A DNA stretch of 56,730 bases from an uncultured Bacteroidota bacterium (GCA_913062555.1 CAJXVU010000023.1:1-56730); one strand, 5' to 3'; counted from the first letter of the stretch, positions 16,981 through 27,446 are shown. Notes: generated from the letters alone by a model not told the origin. Translations and numbers: made by a program.

Positions 16981-17925
16981 TTATTTTACCAGACGTTCTA
17001 CAATCTCCTTAGTGGTTGAAATTTTTGTAGTATATTCAATACTTGGTCCTGCCACCCAAACTGTTTTATAGGTCGCTTTTGTTGCCGCATTTTTTGTAGC
17101 ATTCATGCCTATCGAAAAACGAATCATTTTAACCCATTTTTTAAGTTTTTTATTTTTATTTAAAACCGATTCTATCCAGGTTTGCTTAGTCCCTATTTTT
17201 TGAACATAAGGGGTGTTAATGACGGTACAAGGAGTCCCAGAAATACGTTCAGTCATAATAATATCATCAGCTCCATAGTCGACACAAGCCTGTTTGTATT
17301 CTTGTGTAACATTAGCTTCTGTTGCAGCAATAAACGGACTCCCAACAGAAACACCTGCAGCACCATAATTCAACATTGCATCAATATCAGCCTTACAACC
17401 AACACCGCCTGCTGAGATTATTGGAATATTACAATTAGCAACCAATTCTTTAATTAAGACTTCTGGGGTTGAGTTTCCGCGATGTCCACCAGCTTGATCA
17501 TTTACAGCAATGATAGCATCTCCACCTAATCCTTCAACTTTTTGAGCAAACTTTAGATCAACAACATCACAAAATACTTTAATTCCTACTTTATGGGCTT
17601 GTTTAATAGTTTCTTCCGGGCTTCCTAAAGAGGTAATGATAAAATCACAACCCTCTTCACATAAAACCTCTAACTGGGCTTTATACTTTAAATTCGATTT
17701 ATTGACAATTAAATTAAATCCAAAAGAGCCTCCTTCAACCTTTGCGGCTTTTAATTCTTGAATCGCTGCTCGTAATTCTTCGAGAGTTCTATAATTTAAG
17801 GCAGGAATACATCCTGCGATGCCACCTTTCATTGCTTCAATAACCATTGCTGTATTGGATACCAAAAACATTGGAGCCTGAATCACTGGATATTTTATAT
17901 GTAATAGATTTGTAAGCATTGTCAT
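16981..17925 (-). CDS. Nitronate monooxygenase-type flavin oxidoreductase
   Basis: A TIM-barrel FMN enzyme of 314 residues in the 2-nitropropane dioxygenase / nitronate monooxygenase family. Typical segments are YPVIQAPMFLVSN at the N-terminus, AVNDQAGGHRGNS containing the active-site histidine region, PIISAGGVG and GAAGVSVGSPFIA for phosphate binding. It could detoxify nitronates or act as an enoyl reductase-like enzyme; the sequence does not decide. A strong promoter-like element lies directly upstream. Confidence 0.88.
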   Translation of the reverse strand: MTMLTNLLHIKYPVIQAPMFLVSNTAMVIEAMKGGIAGCIPALNYRTLEELRAAIQELKAAKVEGGSFGFNLIVNKSNLKYKAQLEVLCEEGCDFIITSLGSPEETIKQAHKVGIKVFCDVVDLKFAQKVEGLGGDAIIAVNDQAGGHRGNSTPEVLIKELVANCNIPIISAGGVGCKADIDAMLNYGAAGVSVGSPFIAATEANVTQEYKQACVDYGADDIIMTERISGTPCTVINTPYVQKIGTKQTWIESVLNKNKKLKKWVKMIRFSIGMNATKNAATKATYKTVWVAGPSIEYTTKISTTKEIVERLVK

Positions 17926-17939
17926 TTCATAAGTTTATA

Positions 17940-17972
17940 CAAATATAATAAATATTATGCGCGCATAACAAA
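17940..17972 (-). promoter_or_regulatory. Bacteroidota-type promoter for the flavin oxidoreductase
   Basis: On the minus strand TTTG at 17972-17969 is followed after a 21-base spacer by TATATTTG at 17947-17940. Both elements match the Bacteroidota consensus exactly, and the ATG lies 15 bases further on. Confidence 0.6.
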
Positions 17973-18023
17973 TTATTGAATTAACAAGTCAAAATCGCAA
18001 GTAGACGATATATATGCAAGCAA

Positions 18024-18055
18024 AAAAAGCGTAACCATTTCTGATTACGCTTTTT
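18024..18055 (-). terminator. Terminator downstream of dnaK
   Basis: Perfect 11-base stem (aaaaagcgtaa / ttacgcttttt) with a 10-base loop, giving a T-run on the minus strand. It lies 82 bases past the dnaK stop. The A/T-rich flanks make it potentially bidirectional, although no plus-strand gene precedes it. Confidence 0.8.
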
Positions 18056-18136
18056 CAATGTTAAAATAATCTATGTTATATTATAAAATCTAGTCTAATT
18101 TCGACCATGCTCAGCATGGGTCTCATTAATGACAAA

Positions 18137-20047
18137 TTATTTTACCTCTTCGAAGTCAACATCTTCAACATCGCTACTTTCGTCTGCACCAGCTTGTCCT
18201 TCCTGACCTGTTTCTGGACCAGCTTCTCCTCCTTGTTGAGCATCAGCTTGTGCCTTGTACATTTCTTCACTAGCAACTTTCCAAGCTTCATTAATTTTCT
18301 CTAAAGCAGGATCTATAATAGCAATATCCTTAGTCTCGTAAGCTTTTTTAAGTTCTTCTAATGCTTCTTCAATTGGTTGTTTTTTATCATCAGATAATTT
18401 CTCGCCAAATTCCTTCAATTGACTTTCTGTTTGGAAAATCATGGCATCGGCGCTATTCAATTTCTCAGCAGTTTCTTTTGCTATAGCATCTGCTTCTGCA
18501 TTAGCTTCAGCATCTTGCTTCATTTTTTCAATTTCTGCATCTGTTAATCCTGAAGACGCTTCAATACGAATATCTTGAGTTTTTCCAGTTGCTTTATCTC
18601 CAGCGGTTACATGAATAATTCCATTAGCATCAATATCAAAAGTCACTTCAATTTGTGGAGTTCCTCTTTTTGCTGGTGGAATACCGTCTAAGTGAAAACG
18701 ACCAATAGTGTTGTTATCTGCAGCCATTGCACGTTCACCTTGTAGTACATGAATTTCTACAGAAGGTTGATTATCCGCAGCTGTTGAGAATACTTGCGAT
18801 TTCTTTGTTGGGATGGTTGTATTAGCGTCTATAAGTTTAGTCATTACATTACCCATAGTTTCAATACCTAATGATAAAGGTGTAACATCTAATAACAATA
18901 CATCTTTTACATCTCCTGATAATACTCCACCTTGTATTCCTGCTCCTAGAGATACTACTTCATCAGGATTAACACCTTTACTAGGTGCTTTTCCAAAGAA
19001 TTTTTCAACAGCTTCTTGTACTGCTGGAATACGTGTAGAACCACCTACTAAAATAACTTCATCTATATCGCCTTTTGATAATCCTGCAGCTTTTAATGCA
19101 GAAGCACATGGCTCAATAGTACGTTTTACTAAATCGTTAATTAATTGTTCAAATTTTGCTTTAGTTAGCGTGCGTACCAAGTGTTTTGGTCCGCTAGCTG
19201 TAGCCGTAATATATGGTAAATTAATCTCTGTTTGTGCAGAAGATGACAATTCAATCTTAGCTTTTTCAGCAGCTTCTTTTAGACGTTGTAAAGACATTGG
19301 ATCTTTACGTAAATCCATACTCTCTTCAGCTTTAAACTCATCTGCTAACCAGTTGATAATTTTTTCATCAACATCATCACCACCTAAATGTGTATCACCA
19401 TCTGTAGATAATACTTCAAAGACACCATCTCCTAATTCAAGGATAGATACATCATGTGTTCCTCCACCAAAATCAAATACTACAATTTTTTGGTCAGTTC
19501 CTTTTTTGTCCATCCCATAAGCTAAAGCTGCAGCTGTTGGTTCGTTGATAATACGACGAACTTTTAATCCTGCAATCTCACCAGCTTCTTTAGTGGCTTG
19601 ACGTTGAGCATCATTAAAATATGCTGGCACAGTAATTACTGCTTCTGAAACATCTTGACCTAAATAGTCTTCGGCCGTTTTCTTCATTTTTTGAAGTACC
19701 ATTGCCGATAATTCTTGAGGGGTATATAAACGCCCATCAATATCTACTCTTGGAGTGTCGTTATCTCCTTTTACTACCTTATATGGTACACGGCCAGCTT
19801 CTTTTTTAGATTCAGAAAACTTGTTACCCATAAAACGTTTAATAGAATAAACCGTTTTTGTTGGGTTTGTTACTGCTTGACGTTTTGCTGGGTCACCAAC
19901 TTTGATTTCACCGCCTTCTACAAAAGCAATTACTGATGGTGTAGTACGCTTACCTTCTGCGTTTGGGATTACAACAGGCTCGTTACCTTCCATAACCGAA
20001 ACACATGAGTTTGTTGTTCCTAAGTCGATTCCAATAATTTTACTCAT
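18137..20047 (-). CDS. dnaK: Molecular chaperone DnaK (Hsp70)
   Basis: 636 residues, the normal DnaK length. The ATPase domain starts with [19 protein letters not shown] and includes the phosphate loops ([30 protein letters not shown]) and [14 protein letters not shown]. The substrate-binding domain begins after [18 protein letters not shown], and the C-terminus ends in the acidic DVDFEEVK characteristic of bacterial DnaK. It is monocistronic: neither dnaJ nor grpE is next to it. A CIRCE or heat-shock element was looked for upstream and not found. Confidence 0.98.
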   Translation of the reverse strand: MSKIIGIDLGTTNSCVSVMEGNEPVVIPNAEGKRTTPSVIAFVEGGEIKVGDPAKRQAVTNPTKTVYSIKRFMGNKFSESKKEAGRVPYKVVKGDNDTPRVDIDGRLYTPQELSAMVLQKMKKTAEDYLGQDVSEAVITVPAYFNDAQRQATKEAGEIAGLKVRRIINEPTAAALAYGMDKKGTDQKIVVFDFGGGTHDVSILELGDGVFEVLSTDGDTHLGGDDVDEKIINWLADEFKAEESMDLRKDPMSLQRLKEAAEKAKIELSSSAQTEINLPYITATASGPKHLVRTLTKAKFEQLINDLVKRTIEPCASALKAAGLSKGDIDEVILVGGSTRIPAVQEAVEKFFGKAPSKGVNPDEVVSLGAGIQGGVLSGDVKDVLLLDVTPLSLGIETMGNVMTKLIDANTTIPTKKSQVFSTAADNQPSVEIHVLQGERAMAADNNTIGRFHLDGIPPAKRGTPQIEVTFDIDANGIIHVTAGDKATGKTQDIRIEASSGLTDAEIEKMKQDAEANAEADAIAKETAEKLNSADAMIFQTESQLKEFGEKLSDDKKQPIEEALEELKKAYETKDIAIIDPALEKINEAWKVASEEMYKAQADAQQGGEAGPETGQEGQAGADESSDVEDVDFEEVK

Positions 20048-20197
20048 AACTTTTATTTATTCTTAATTTGTTGAATTTCATTTTTAAATACATCTTCGTA
20101 TAGTCAATCATTGTGCCATGGCAATAAATATGACAAGCTGTCATTAATTATGTTTAAACTTTGCAGACCAATTCATTTATATTGTTACAAAAGCATT

Positions 20198-20205
20198 TAT
20201 ATTTG
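20198..20205 (+). promoter_or_regulatory. -7 element upstream of sdaA
   Basis: TATATTTG matches TAnnTTTG exactly and lies 25 bases before the ATG of the serine dehydratase gene. The -33 element is not clear. Confidence 0.45.
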
Positions 20206-20230
20206 CCCAATACTTAATCGATTGCGTTAG

Positions 20231-21652
20231 ATGGAATGTATCTCTGTTTTTGACATGCTTAAAATTGGCATAGGCCCCTCAAGCTCACATACTTTAGGCC
20301 CTTGGCGTGCTGCCGAGCGTTGGATTATTGAACTTAAAGAAGCTCAACTATTCCATAAAGTTGAAACTATAAAAGTAGATTTATACGGTTCTTTGTCACT
20401 TACAGGAAAAGGACATGCTACAGATTTGGCTGTAATGCTAGGTCTCACAGGAGCCGACCCTGAAACTATTCCTGTAGCATCTATCAACACTCGTATAACC
20501 ACGATACAATCTGAGCATATTCTAAATTTAAATGGCGAAAAGAATATCAAGTTCAATCCGGAGACTGATATTATTTTTGACAGAACATTTCTTCCATTTC
20601 ATGCTAATGGAATGATGTTTACAGCAATCATAGCAGGTAAAGATTACCCTTCGACCTTCTACTCTATAGGTGGTGGCTTTGTTGTAAAAGAAGCGCTTAT
20701 ACATGCCAAAGAAAACATTGAAATACATAAAACATTTCCATTCCCTATTGCAAATGCTTCTGAACTTTCGGCATATTGTATTAGTGAAAACAAACGTATT
20801 TCTGACATTGTTTTAGAAAATGAAAAATCCTTACGCAATGAAAAAGCAATAGATTTTGAATTTAGCCGTGTTTGGCAAACCATGTTAGAGTGCATGTATA
20901 TTGGTTGTCATACTGAAGGAACTCTTCCCGGAGGACTCAATGTGAGAAGACGCGCCTATGATATGCACAAAAAATTACAAGGAGAACTTCCATATAATAA
21001 TCCACAAGAATGGCTCGAAACTATTCGACATACTGAAGTTAAATTTCGTCAAATTCTGAAATGGGTGAGTTGCTTCGCACTAAGTGTAAATGAAGTAAAT
21101 GCATCTTTAGGGCGAGTTGTAACGGCTCCTACTAATGGAAGTGCTGGTGTAATACCTGCAGTTTTAATGTATTATTTGGTTATAGAAAACCATAAGGCAG
21201 GTTTTAAAGAGATCAAGCAATTTTTACTCGTTGCTGGAGAAATTGGAAGCCTATTTAAAAAAGGGGCAACAATTTCTGCCGCTATGGGAGGTTGTCAGGC
21301 TGAGATTGGTGTTTCTTCTGCAATGGCAGCAGCTGGATTATGCGAACTTCTTGGTGGAAGTCCGGAACAAGTTATGATTGCTGCCGAAATTGCCATGGAA
21401 CATCACTTAGGATTAACCTGTGATCCTATTGGTGGCTTAGTCCAAGTCCCTTGCATTGAACGAAATTCTATGGGTGCCATTAAAGCTATTAACGCCACAG
21501 AGTTGGCTTTAGAGACAGACCCTAAAAATGCGAAAGTACCTCTAGACAAAGTTATAGACACGATGTGGGAAACCGCCAAAGACATGAATACCAAATACAA
21601 GGAAACCTCAGAAGGAGGCTTAGCCGTTAGAGTGAATCTAGCCGATTGTTAG
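20231..21652 (+). CDS. sdaA: L-serine ammonia-lyase, single-chain iron-sulfur type
   Basis: 473 residues, with beta and alpha parts fused as in SdaA/SdaB. The beta domain opens with [25 protein letters not shown]. The catalytic alpha part has [17 protein letters not shown] and the cluster cysteines in [24 protein letters not shown] and [19 protein letters not shown], expected to hold a [4Fe-4S] cluster. It deaminates L-serine to pyruvate and ammonia in the cytosol. Divergent from dnaK. Confidence 0.96.
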   Translation: MECISVFDMLKIGIGPSSSHTLGPWRAAERWIIELKEAQLFHKVETIKVDLYGSLSLTGKGHATDLAVMLGLTGADPETIPVASINTRITTIQSEHILNLNGEKNIKFNPETDIIFDRTFLPFHANGMMFTAIIAGKDYPSTFYSIGGGFVVKEALIHAKENIEIHKTFPFPIANASELSAYCISENKRISDIVLENEKSLRNEKAIDFEFSRVWQTMLECMYIGCHTEGTLPGGLNVRRRAYDMHKKLQGELPYNNPQEWLETIRHTEVKFRQILKWVSCFALSVNEVNASLGRVVTAPTNGSAGVIPAVLMYYLVIENHKAGFKEIKQFLLVAGEIGSLFKKGATISAAMGGCQAEIGVSSAMAAAGLCELLGGSPEQVMIAAEIAMEHHLGLTCDPIGGLVQVPCIERNSMGAIKAINATELALETDPKNAKVPLDKVIDTMWETAKDMNTKYKETSEGGLAVRVNLADC

Positions 21653-21735
21653 TCACCTATAATCCTTCAGATATTTTACTCAAGATAAAACTCCATTTAA
21701 ATAATTACTTTTTTTAACTGGGAACTTAACTGATT

Positions 21736-22206
21736 TTACTCCTTCTGTTCATTACAGCCAGAACGCTGACGCGTATCTATTAAATAGATAATTTTCCATT
21801 TTCCATTGTCATGAAACAATTGAAACGAATTCACACCACAATGACTAAAATTACCATTAAACCAGAATTCATAGGGTGTCCAGGCATTTGCCATATTGCC
21901 ATCTACTTTAATAATATAATCTTTTAAACGCTCATCCCATTTATCAGTGGCAGGTCTTTTTGCTATCGCAGCAATTAGTTTTGAAGCATCATCTGTTCTT
22001 AACACATCCTGTCCTTCTTTATTTTTAAAAGCCGTTTGTGTGGTAAAATTCCCATACATCACAGATTTCATTAAAAGGGTGTCGCCTTTATGAAATCCTT
22101 CAAAAAAAGTATCTATCGCAGCTTTCACCTTAGCGGTTTCATCGTTTTGAGCATTAATTGTTGTTGTTGAAATTAAAATTACAACTAAAAGTATTAGTCT
22201 TGTCAT
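21736..22206 (-). CDS. Exported NTF2-like / SnoaL-type protein
   Basis: 156 residues with a signal peptide (MTRLILLVVILISTTTINAQ). The rest is one NTF2-like cone fold (VKAAIDTFFEGFHKGDTLLM at the first helix, WTPYEFWFNGNFSHCGVNSF, and GKWKIIYLIDTRQ near the C-terminus). Function not assignable; such proteins are often called nuclear transport factor 2 family or putative lumazine-binding. It lies alone between two plus-strand genes. Confidence 0.8.
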   Translation of the reverse strand: MTRLILLVVILISTTTINAQNDETAKVKAAIDTFFEGFHKGDTLLMKSVMYGNFTTQTAFKNKEGQDVLRTDDASKLIAAIAKRPATDKWDERLKDYIIKVDGNMANAWTPYEFWFNGNFSHCGVNSFQLFHDNGKWKIIYLIDTRQRSGCNEQKE

Positions 22207-22326
22207 GGTTGATTTTTTTACTAAAATAAGCCTAATCCATTGATCTTAAAAGATTTTAAAGAAAAGTTTAACAGAACCATAAACTATTTCAATATTTAGT
22301 ATTTTTACAGCTCAAATTATAGAATT

Positions 22327-23145
22327 ATGTCTACAGCTAAAAAAGAATATAAAAGAGTTACTGTCAAGTCACTTGTTGAAATGAAAAGCAATGGCGAAAA
22401 AGTATCTATGCTCACTGCTTACGATTATACCATGGCAAAAATTGTAGATGGTGCCGGGATTGATGTGATTTTAGTTGGCGATTCGGCAAGTAATGTAATG
22501 GCAGGACATGAAACGACCTTACCTATAACACTAGACGAAATGATTTATCATGCGTCTTCTGTGATTCGTGCAGTAAACCGTGCTTTAGTTGTCGTAGATC
22601 TTCCTTTTGGAACGTATCAAAGTGATCCTAAAGAGGCCCTACGTTCTGCAGTAAGAATAATGAAAGAAAGTGGTGGACATGCAGTGAAACTTGAAGGCGG
22701 AAAGGAAGTTAAAGATTCAATTAAACGCATATTAAATGCCGGAATTCCTGTTATGGGACATTTGGGATTAACACCTCAGTCTATTTATAAATTTGGAACT
22801 TATACTGTAAGAGCTAAAGAAGAACAAGAAGCGATTCAACTATTAGAGGATGCCAAAATGTTAGAGAAAATAGGCTGTTTTGGTATCGTTCTCGAAAAAA
22901 TTCCAGCAGCATTAGCAAAACGAGTAGCCGAAAGTGTTAGCATTCCTATTATTGGGATTGGTGCCGGAAATGGTGTTGATGGTCAAGTATTGGTACTTCA
23001 TGATATGATTGGAATGACTCACGAATTTAATCCGAGGTTTTTACGACGTTATATGAATTTATATGAGGATATGACAAAGGCAATATCACAATACGTTACT
23101 GATGTTAAGCAAGTCGATTTTCCGTCGGATGCGGAGCAATATTAG
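22327..23145 (+). CDS. panB: 3-Methyl-2-oxobutanoate hydroxymethyltransferase
   Basis: 272 residues. First committed step to pantothenate: transfers a hydroxymethyl group from methylene-tetrahydrofolate to 2-oxoisovalerate. Conserved segments: [73 protein letters not shown] and [21 protein letters not shown]. panC and panD are not adjacent. It is followed at close range by a pseudouridine synthase gene, with a short tandem repeat between them. Confidence 0.96.
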   Translation: MSTAKKEYKRVTVKSLVEMKSNGEKVSMLTAYDYTMAKIVDGAGIDVILVGDSASNVMAGHETTLPITLDEMIYHASSVIRAVNRALVVVDLPFGTYQSDPKEALRSAVRIMKESGGHAVKLEGGKEVKDSIKRILNAGIPVMGHLGLTPQSIYKFGTYTVRAKEEQEAIQLLEDAKMLEKIGCFGIVLEKIPAALAKRVAESVSIPIIGIGAGNGVDGQVLVLHDMIGMTHEFNPRFLRRYMNLYEDMTKAISQYVTDVKQVDFPSDAEQY

Positions 23146-23146
23146 T

Positions 23147-23177
23147 AGTCAGAAGTCAGAAGTCAGAAGTCAGAAGT
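23147..23177. repeat. 7-base tandem repeat
   Basis: The unit agtcaga is repeated four times plus agt, starting one base after the panB stop codon. It lies 15 bases before the TTG start of the next gene. Repeats of this type vary in copy number by slippage. Confidence 0.85.
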
Positions 23178-23192
23178 TAAATCAAATATTTT

Positions 23193-23891
23193 TTGAAAAA
23201 TAAATTATTATCCAATAAATCTAACTTACAGGTTCTCTATGAAGACAATCATCTTATTGTTGTAAATAAACGTGTTGGTGATATTGTTCAAGGTGATAAA
23301 ACAGGAGACAAACCCCTGAGTGATGTTGTTAAAGAATACATCAAAGACAAATATAATAAACCCGGAAGTGTGTATTTAGGTGTTGTACATCGCCTAGATA
23401 GACCAACAACCGGAATTGTAGTTTTTGCTAAAACCTCAAAAGCATTGACTCGATTAAATAAATTATTCGCAGATAAACATATCCATAAAACTTATTGGGC
23501 AATTGTTGGCATTAAACCCACAAAGACAAAGGGGACTTTGATTCATTGGCTCAAAAAGAATCCAAAAAACAACAAATCGAAAGCATTTATCAAGGAAGTT
23601 AACGATAGCAAAAAAGCCATTCTTCATTATCAAGTTTTGAAGGCATTACAGCGCTATTTCTTGCTAGAAGTAGACTTGGAAACAGGGAGACACCATCAAA
23701 TTAGAGTCCAACTTTCAAGCATTGGATCACCAATTAAAGGGGATTTAAAATATGGCTTTAACCGGAGTAATCCTGATGGCGGGATTCATTTACATTCCCG
23801 AAAATTAGTATTTGTACATCCCGTAAGCAAAACTGACATCATCATTACTGCACCTACACCTTCTGATCCTGTTTGGGACGCTTGCAATTAA
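23193..23891 (+). CDS. RluA-family pseudouridine synthase
   Basis: 232 residues with the RluA catalytic motif VVHRLDRPTTGIVVFAKTS, where the aspartate attacks the uridine, and the conserved ETGRHHQIRVQLSSIGSPIKGDLKYG. No S4 domain is present, so this is a short RluA-type enzyme acting on rRNA or tRNA; the target site cannot be told. No ATG is available at a sensible place: translation would start at TTG 23193, just after the tandem repeat following panB. Confidence 0.88.
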   Translation: MKNKLLSNKSNLQVLYEDNHLIVVNKRVGDIVQGDKTGDKPLSDVVKEYIKDKYNKPGSVYLGVVHRLDRPTTGIVVFAKTSKALTRLNKLFADKHIHKTYWAIVGIKPTKTKGTLIHWLKKNPKNNKSKAFIKEVNDSKKAILHYQVLKALQRYFLLEVDLETGRHHQIRVQLSSIGSPIKGDLKYGFNRSNPDGGIHLHSRKLVFVHPVSKTDIIITAPTPSDPVWDACN

Positions 23892-23973
23892 TATTAGAAA
23901 CGTCTTTATTTTGCTGTTAGATATTTAGACTTTAATCTTTACCGTCTTATTCCTATATTTATAAAAAAATATT

Positions 23974-25350
23974 TTGAATATACCTTCCATACTAGAAAGT
24001 CAACGTACATATTATAAGACTCAAATAACAAAAGATGTTCCCTATAGAAAAACGTTACTTAAGCTCTTAAAGCAAGAAATTATTTCAAGAGAACAAGAGA
24101 TATACCAGGCCTTAAATAACGATTTTGGGAAATCGGAATTTGAAGCCTATATGAGTGAATTTGCCTTGTTAATTTCTGAAATTGATTTGGTCTTAAAAAA
24201 TTTAAGTGATTGGGCAAAACCGAAGCGTATCCAGTCTTCAATGTTAACTTTTCCTTCAAAAGATTATATCTACAAGGAACCTTATGGTACCATTTTAGTG
24301 ATTGCACCCTGGAATTATCCGTTTCTACTTTCTATAGAACCTATGGTCATGGCTATTGCGGCTGGGAATACTGTAGTATTAAAACCTAGCGAACTCACCA
24401 CACATACTTCAGCCCTTGTAAGCGATATTATTAGCAATATCTTTCCCAAGGAATATGTGACCACTGTAGAAGGGGGTGTTTCTGTGGCTACCGAACTCTT
24501 AGCACAACGTTGGGATTATATCTTTTTTACGGGAAGTGTTAATGTGGGTAAAATTGTAGCCAAAGCAGCAGCAGAACATTTAACACCGGTTACCTTAGAA
24601 CTCGGGGGAAAATCTCCATGTATTATTGACGACTCCATGTCACTCAAATTAGTGGCAAAACGAATCGTTTGGGGAAAATTTTTCAATGCTGGTCAAACCT
24701 GTATTTCGCCAGATTATATCATCGCAAAATCTAATATTAAGTCTGATCTAATAGAAGCGCTTAAAAGTGAAATAAGAAATGCTTACGGTGAAGACCCAAA
24801 AACATCATTAGATCTAGCAAGAATTATTAACACAAAAAACTTGGAACGCTTAACGGCGATGCTAAATAATGAGAATGTAGTGTTTGGTGGTGAGTTCAAT
24901 ACTGAAGATTGCTACCTCTCCCCTACGCTTATTGATAGTCCGAGATTAGATAGTAAGGTGATGCAAGAAGAAATTTTCGGACCTATTCTACCTATATTGA
25001 CTTATGATACTGAAGCTGACATTGAGGCAATTATTTGGAATTACGAAAAACCACTATCTCTTTATATTTTTTCTAAAAAGAAGGCTTTTATCAATAAGTT
25101 ATTACAAAAATACAGTTTTGGTGGAGGCGCAGTAAACGATCCTTTAATTCACTTTGGCAATCACAGATTACCATTTGGAGGTGTTGGTTCGAGCGGATTG
25201 GGAGCCTATCATGGCAAGTTAGGTTTTGACACCTTCTCACATAGCAAATCAATTGTAAAGCGGGGCAATTGGATTGATCCCCCAGTTAGATACGCGCCAT
25301 ATACTGGTAAGTTAAAACTTTTAAAAATGATGTTTAAGTGGTTGTCGTAA
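23974..25350 (+). CDS. Aldehyde dehydrogenase, class 3-like
   Basis: 458 residues, the short form typical of ALDH3-type enzymes. The proton-abstracting glutamate is in VTLELGGKSPCIID, the catalytic cysteine in FFNAGQTCISPDYII, and the NAD-binding turn in FFTGSVNVGKIVA. The C-terminus (NHRLPFGGVGSSGLGAYHGKLGFDTFSH) fits the same class and ends with a hydrophobic patch LLKMMFKWLS that may associate with the membrane. The start appears to be TTG (23974). Its 3' end overlaps the convergent histidine kinase gene by 17 bases. Confidence 0.9.
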   Translation: MNIPSILESQRTYYKTQITKDVPYRKTLLKLLKQEIISREQEIYQALNNDFGKSEFEAYMSEFALLISEIDLVLKNLSDWAKPKRIQSSMLTFPSKDYIYKEPYGTILVIAPWNYPFLLSIEPMVMAIAAGNTVVLKPSELTTHTSALVSDIISNIFPKEYVTTVEGGVSVATELLAQRWDYIFFTGSVNVGKIVAKAAAEHLTPVTLELGGKSPCIIDDSMSLKLVAKRIVWGKFFNAGQTCISPDYIIAKSNIKSDLIEALKSEIRNAYGEDPKTSLDLARIINTKNLERLTAMLNNENVVFGGEFNTEDCYLSPTLIDSPRLDSKVMQEEIFGPILPILTYDTEADIEAIIWNYEKPLSLYIFSKKKAFINKLLQKYSFGGGAVNDPLIHFGNHRLPFGGVGSSGLGAYHGKLGFDTFSHSKSIVKRGNWIDPPVRYAPYTGKLKLLKMMFKWLS

Positions 25351-26200
25351 GCGCTCTTAATGCAATAGGGTAATGCAGTAATAATTTTGTACCAAAATTA
25401 GGATTAGATTCCATACTGAAGGCTGTATGTGTCAATAGTGCTCTACTTTCCATATTAATTAAACCTGAGCCTTTATTAACTTCATTAATATCAAATCCTA
25501 CACCATCATCTTCAGCTACGATATACAAATCGTCTAGCGTATAAGTCAAGGTGATTTTTAACATCGAGGCTTCAGAATATTTAACTGTATTTGAAATAAA
25601 TTCCTGAATAATTCTGAAGAGAATAATGGAGTCTCCATTATTTTTACAAACACTCCTGTCACCAGTACTAATTAATTCAGCCTTTATCATATTTATCTTA
25701 TTCAATCGATCCATTTCAGTTTGAATAGACTCCTGAAATCCCCGACTTAAAATAACATCGCTATTTAAGGTTTTTGATATGGTTCTCACTTCTTCAATAG
25801 CATTTAAAACCACATCCTTAGTGTCATCTACCTTTTCCTTAAGATTATCTTTCACCAGAGTAGACATTAAAGATAATTGCATTGTTGCGAACGATAATAA
25901 TTGCCCCACGTTATCATGCAACTCCTGACCCACATATTTTAGAGTCTGTTCTTTAATTTCGGTTTGGGTTTTAACAAGTTCTTCCTCAAACTTTCTTTGT
26001 CTTGCAATTTTATCTAAGAGCAATTTGTTTTTTCGTTTTTGGAACGTTGTAAAAAACAAAATGAACATAGTAACTAATAGCGTCATCGCAATTATACTGT
26101 AAATAATTAACGCAATCTGTTCTGAGTTAATTATTTTATCTTGAAAAATGAAACTAGAAATACAATAGTAAAACATAAATACATAACAATATTTGAACAT
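25334..26200 (-). CDS. Sensor histidine kinase, HisKA_3 type
   Basis: One N-terminal membrane span (about residues 28-51), a short coiled coil, the HisKA_3 dimerisation box QELHDNVGQLLSF with phospho-acceptor H95, and a HATPase domain (N box around FRIIQEFISNTVKYSE, G1 DDGVGFD, GSGLINMESR). The response regulator that such NarX/LiaS-type kinases normally pair with is not adjacent. Start uncertain: ATG 26200 or 26176 overlap the upstream gene by 70 or 46 bases, whereas an ATT at 26131 overlaps its stop as TAATT and would give the family-like N-terminus NSEQIALIIYSIIAM. Confidence 0.85.
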   Translation of the reverse strand: MFKYCYVFMFYYCISSFIFQDKIINSEQIALIIYSIIAMTLLVTMFILFFTTFQKRKNKLLLDKIARQRKFEEELVKTQTEIKEQTLKYVGQELHDNVGQLLSFATMQLSLMSTLVKDNLKEKVDDTKDVVLNAIEEVRTISKTLNSDVILSRGFQESIQTEMDRLNKINMIKAELISTGDRSVCKNNGDSIILFRIIQEFISNTVKYSEASMLKITLTYTLDDLYIVAEDDGVGFDINEVNKGSGLINMESRALLTHTAFSMESNPNFGTKLLLHYPIALRALTTTT

Positions 26201-26838
26201 AATAATATTAACTGTCTAATATATATAAAATTAGGATTTGCTAGCCTATAATAATCTGAAAAAACAAATAAGGGAGTTACAACCAATGACCATAACAACA
26301 TCGTAGAACATATATAGAAATGTTTGGATTTATGAAACTCTAAAATTCTATCGCTTTTCAATAATTCTAGATAATACAAACATCCAAAAAATACAATAAC
26401 AAGTGATCTTAACATAAAGTTATATGGTATACCATTATAAAAGAATGCATCAGAAAAAGCAAAATAAACTAATGAAAAAACTAAATATATAATTACCAAA
26501 AGTTTAATGCTTTTTTGAAAACTTATTTTAGTTATAAGTCTTCTAAAGTATGCGCCAAGAATGATAATTACAACCAAAGAACGAATATTATACAACCAAT
26601 GATTACTACAAAATGGGCTGTTTTTAATTAAAATAAAAAGCTCATTATCATAGTTGTTTTGCATAAACCTAGCATACAATGATAGGTTTTCAACAAAAAC
26701 AGTTAACCATAAAAAATAAGCAAAAAGGCGAGATGCTTTATCTTGACTTTTATATACATAAACTGAACATGAAATAGCAGCAAGAATCTCAACAACATAG
26801 GTTATGAGTGTATAATAGTTTTCTAGAAATTCATTCAT
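26131..26838 (-). CDS. Multi-span membrane protein next to histidine kinase
   Basis: 235 residues from ATG 26838, with about seven hydrophobic segments spread over the whole length (for example LITYVVEILAAISCSVYVY, SLVVIIILGAYF, LVIIYLVFSLVYFAF, FVFSDYY followed by LILLCSNIVMYLC). No enzyme motif was recognised. The start at 26838 fits the gap after the upstream gene (stop at 26850); an upstream in-frame ATG at 26883 would overlap it. It lies between an exported protein and a histidine kinase, so it may be the sensing or anchoring subunit of that kinase (inference). Confidence 0.7.
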   Translation of the reverse strand: MNEFLENYYTLITYVVEILAAISCSVYVYKSQDKASRLFAYFLWLTVFVENLSLYARFMQNNYDNELFILIKNSPFCSNHWLYNIRSLVVIIILGAYFRRLITKISFQKSIKLLVIIYLVFSLVYFAFSDAFFYNGIPYNFMLRSLVIVFFGCLYYLELLKSDRILEFHKSKHFYICSTMLLWSLVVTPLFVFSDYYRLANPNFIYIRQLILLCSNIVMYLCFTIVFLVSFFKIK

Positions 26839-26849
26839 CAATAAAGCAA

Positions 26850-27383
26850 TTATTGTTGAGGATAACTCGCATTTGGAGGCCAACCATCACTACCTCTATT
26901 CAATGCTTCCGCTCCTGGAATATCGCCATTATCTTCTTTCTGCATACCAAAATAAAACATACTGGATTCAGATATACTTACACTTCCTGTAGGCGCAAAA
27001 AACATGGTGGTTAAGCCGGCTCTCTCATTTGCTTTTGGATGTGCTCCCAAATACAGGCGTACCCCATTCATGGTATATCCCAAGTCTATAGCTTGGTTTT
27101 CAGCATAATTTAAATAGTTGCGCAAATCTTGCAGAGACCACCAAGATGATCGATTATCTGGACGCTTTACTATGGAATCACTAATGAGTCGGTGTCTGGA
27201 ATTAAATCCTTGACTCAAGCCTTCAGCAGTTTGGGGATTAATAAGTCCTTTAGGCTTAACAATCACTTGTTTTGCCATTGATGATTCTACATTTTCACCG
27301 CTAAAATAAAAATAGGAGCCCAAAGCTCCAATAACGATTCCGATAAGTACTAATCCAATTTTTCTCATAATTTTTCGATTCAT
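26850..27383 (-). CDS. Membrane-anchored exported protein of unknown function
   Basis: 177 residues with one N-terminal anchor (KIGLVLIGIVIGALGSYFYF) and a soluble domain outside the membrane. Distinctive patches are IKPKGLI-like VKPKGLINPQTAE, RPDNRSSWWSLQDLRNYL, GYTMNGVRLYLGA and the C-terminal RGSDGWPPNASYPQQ. I recall similar proteins beside histidine kinases in other flavobacteria but know no function. ATG 27368 is an equally good start. It is the first of three tightly spaced genes ending in the kinase. Confidence 0.68.
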   Translation of the reverse strand: MNRKIMRKIGLVLIGIVIGALGSYFYFSGENVESSMAKQVIVKPKGLINPQTAEGLSQGFNSRHRLISDSIVKRPDNRSSWWSLQDLRNYLNYAENQAIDLGYTMNGVRLYLGAHPKANERAGLTTMFFAPTGSVSISESSMFYFGMQKEDNGDIPGAEALNRGSDGWPPNASYPQQ

Positions 27384-27446
27384 AATGAAACACTAAATTA
27401 GACAAAACTTATAACATTTCTAAGAAAAATCACCCTTGATGATATA

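Noticed and set aside
18090..18122. Second hairpin (ccatgct/agcatgg) just after dnaK
   Set aside because: Short stem with a bulge and no T-run; the strong terminator at 18024-18055 is enough.
20048..20230. CIRCE or other heat-shock operator before dnaK
   Set aside because: No inverted repeat of the CIRCE type was found in this gap.
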